From Anaerolinea thermolimosa (GTDB lineage Bacteria; Chloroflexota; Anaerolineae; Anaerolineales; Anaerolineaceae), in contig NZ_DF967965.1 in NCBI RefSeq assembly GCF_001050195.2, positions 2,263,982 through 2,327,981 on the forward strand: 64,000 nucleotides of DNA, read 5' to 3'. The notes under the pieces were generated by a model. The model was not told where the DNA came from and made no database searches. It was given only the letters and a program-made list of their open reading frames with translations. A program made the translations under genes and the position numbers. Positions 62,567-64,000 of the stretch are shown one piece after another. Positions within the stretch are counted from its first letter, which is position 1; the number at the start of each line of letters is the position of its first letter.

Positions 62567-64000
62567 ATGAAAAACTTCGATGATCTTCTCAGCCGTGTTG
62601 ACCGCCTTCTGGAACAGAGTTCTCCCTCTGCCGGTGAATTACGCCGGCTTTCGGTAGACCTCGACGATCTGATCCATTCCCCTGAATTTCAAAACCTGGA
62701 TGCTGATCAGCGGAATGCCATTCAAAAAAGGTTTCAAGAGGTACGCGCACGCCTCAGAGGTGGCGAGAAGATAGAAGTTCCTCTCCCCAACCTCATGCCT
62801 CCACTGCCCAATGCCGAGACCAGGCCCCCCTCACGAACCCATACAGAAGAACGTCAACATAACCCCCTTGCCCAGGAAACCATGGAAGAGGCAGAAAAGC
62901 TTTTTTATGGTGGGCGCTATGCCGAAGCTATTCGCCTGTATGATCAGGTATTGACGATCGAACCCGATTGGGATCGCGCTCGACAGCACCGCAGTGAGGC
63001 CGAGAACTACCTGCGCACCGGGCACATACCCGCAGTTGCGCTGCCTGCTGAGGCCGCCAGTGCCTTTGGAAAAGCTCAGTCAGCCGCACGGCTTGGCCGC
63101 TACCAGGATGCCATGGCCCTGCTCATGCGTGCCCAAAACATCCTGCAACAATACGGGATTCAACGCTGGCAGGAAGGCGCCGAATTTGAGCAAAAACTCC
63201 AGCAGAACATCGATGCTGAAAATGTATTCAACGAAGGACTGCAACGGTTTGCTCAGGGGCAACTCGATGAAGGAATAGACCGGGTTGAAGCCGCGGCTCA
63301 GGCCACCGGTTTACCCCGTTATACCGAACGTCTCCAGACCATGCTTAAAGAACGCGAGCAGATTCAACAGAGTATTGAAGCTCTGAATGCTACCGTGCTT
63401 GATCCACGCGCCGTCGCCCAGGCAAAATCCACCCTCGACAGCCTGAGCCTCAAATACGGCCAGAACCCGATTCTCATGCAATTACGCAGTCAACTGGAGG
63501 TCGCTGCACCGCGTATTGCCGTTCCCCTCAAAGAACAGGTTCAGTCTCTGAAGACCCAGGCGCTGCGTGCCCAGACCATCGAAGCCGCCCGCAATCGAGC
63601 CAGGCAGGCCCGTCAGATTCTCGATCAGATTCGGAGCCTGGGTTACAACGGAGATGACCTGGATGATCTGCAGGAAGAGGTGGAAAAAACCCTCACAGAA
63701 ATTGCACGCTACGAAGACCAGCTAGAACAGGCACGCTCGGTGCTGGATGCCAACCGCACCTGGCCCGCTGCCGCCGCTCGCCTCAGCGCCGACCTGCGCG
63801 CTCGGTACCCCAATGATCCGGGAGTGATCGAATTGAATCGCGCCCTGGCGCCTTACAACAACACCATCCTGGGGTTGAAGATCGGCGCTGGTCTGCTGGC
63901 CGTGGCAGTGCTATTCTTGCTGATCGTCCTGGGGGCCAATCAGGTTCGGGCTTATATCATCTCTTTAACTCCCACAGCCACCCCCACCCCAACGGCCACA
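62567..64000 (+). CDS. TPR-like membrane protein, truncated by the window end
   Basis: 478 codons are visible from ATG 62567 (CGGAGGAATC upstream). A helical region with TPR-like repeats (AEKLFYGGRYAEAIRLYDQVLTIEPDWDRA, AQSAARLGRYQDAMALLMRAQ) is followed by long coiled helices. One membrane helix (ILGLKIGAGLLAVAVLFLLIVLG) is followed by a Thr-Pro-rich stretch entering the outside. It lies 78 bases after the kinase gene and probably completes the same operon, perhaps as the kinase's membrane target. Confidence 0.78.
   Translation, partial: MKNFDDLLSRVDRLLEQSSPSAGELRRLSVDLDDLIHSPEFQNLDADQRNAIQKRFQEVRARLRGGEKIEVPLPNLMPPLPNAETRPPSRTHTEERQHNPLAQETMEEAEKLFYGGRYAEAIRLYDQVLTIEPDWDRARQHRSEAENYLRTGHIPAVALPAEAASAFGKAQSAARLGRYQDAMALLMRAQNILQQYGIQRWQEGAEFEQKLQQNIDAENVFNEGLQRFAQGQLDEGIDRVEAAAQATGLPRYTERLQTMLKEREQIQQSIEALNATVLDPRAVAQAKSTLDSLSLKYGQNPILMQLRSQLEVAAPRIAVPLKEQVQSLKTQALRAQTIEAARNRARQARQILDQIRSLGYNGDDLDDLQEEVEKTLTEIARYEDQLEQARSVLDANRTWPAAAARLSADLRARYPNDPGVIELNRALAPYNNTILGLKIGAGLLAVAVLFLLIVLGANQVRAYIISLTPTATPTPTAT

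Overview
The window is about 64 kb of a moderately GC-rich bacterial chromosome, with genes packed on both strands and no phage, insertion sequence or CRISPR array. The protein set points to Chloroflexota, most likely the Anaerolineae lineage: NBR1-Ig lipoprotein, UMF1-type transporter, TgpA-like transglutaminase, several SPFH proteins, and long Thr-Pro tails on exported proteins. This taxonomic call is inferred from gene content, not from a marker phylogeny.

Layout. 0-6.3 kb: a coupled pair (unknown acidic protein, class V aminotransferase), a tRNA-Arg(CCT) trailed by a 61-bp repeat array built from its own 3' end, then a UMF1 transporter and a Gfo/Idh/MocA oxidoreductase. Two perfect tandem duplications (583 and 1025 bp) lie here and create broken or chimeric ORFs. 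6.5-7.6 kb: a site-2 protease. 7.7-15.2 kb: a complete hisGDCBHAFIE operon behind a leader-peptide attenuator, in which hisB is fused to a degenerate DJ-1/PfpI domain. 15.2-22.5 kb: a possible 6S-like RNA, PAP2 phosphatase, TgpA-like protein, a GAF-PAS adenylate cyclase, an Ig-like lipoprotein and recA. 22.7-26.9 kb: HtrA protease, a small membrane protein and an OmpR-type two-component system, with 11-bp direct repeats that suggest the regulator controls htrA. 27.0-31.6 kb: a visibly AT-richer three-gene module (radical SAM activase-like protein, coiled-coil protein, tandem CbbX-type AAA+ ATPase). 31.6-35.6 kb: a convergent three-gene SPFH/SPFH/TPR-like operon. 35.7-48.8 kb: UbiB-type kinase, BaiN/HI0933-type flavoprotein, MoaD-like protein, transglutaminase-like protein, hydrolase, MFS exporter, HD protein, a 1240-residue CHASE4-PAS-GAF-HD-GYP sensor and biotin ligase. 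48.9-64 kb: cytochrome P450, a prohibitin-like protein, selD as a selenoprotein with an in-frame UGA, a methyltransferase, gamma-glutamyltransferase, uvrC, a DUF4173 protein, and a metallo-hydrolase/atypical tandem kinase/TPR operon that runs off the end.

A recurring theme is leaderless or nearly leaderless transcription. Good -10 boxes lie 6-7 bases before the start codon for the his leader peptide, tgpA, the UbiB-type gene, the flavoprotein, birA and the P450. Two divergent pairs (UbiB/flavoprotein and birA/P450) each have exactly 44 bp between start codons, with interleaved promoters. The strongest candidates for undescribed biology are the his attenuator with its leaderless leader peptide, the DJ-1-HisB fusion, the tRNA-derived repeat array, the AT-rich radical SAM/AAA+ module and the SPFH trio.
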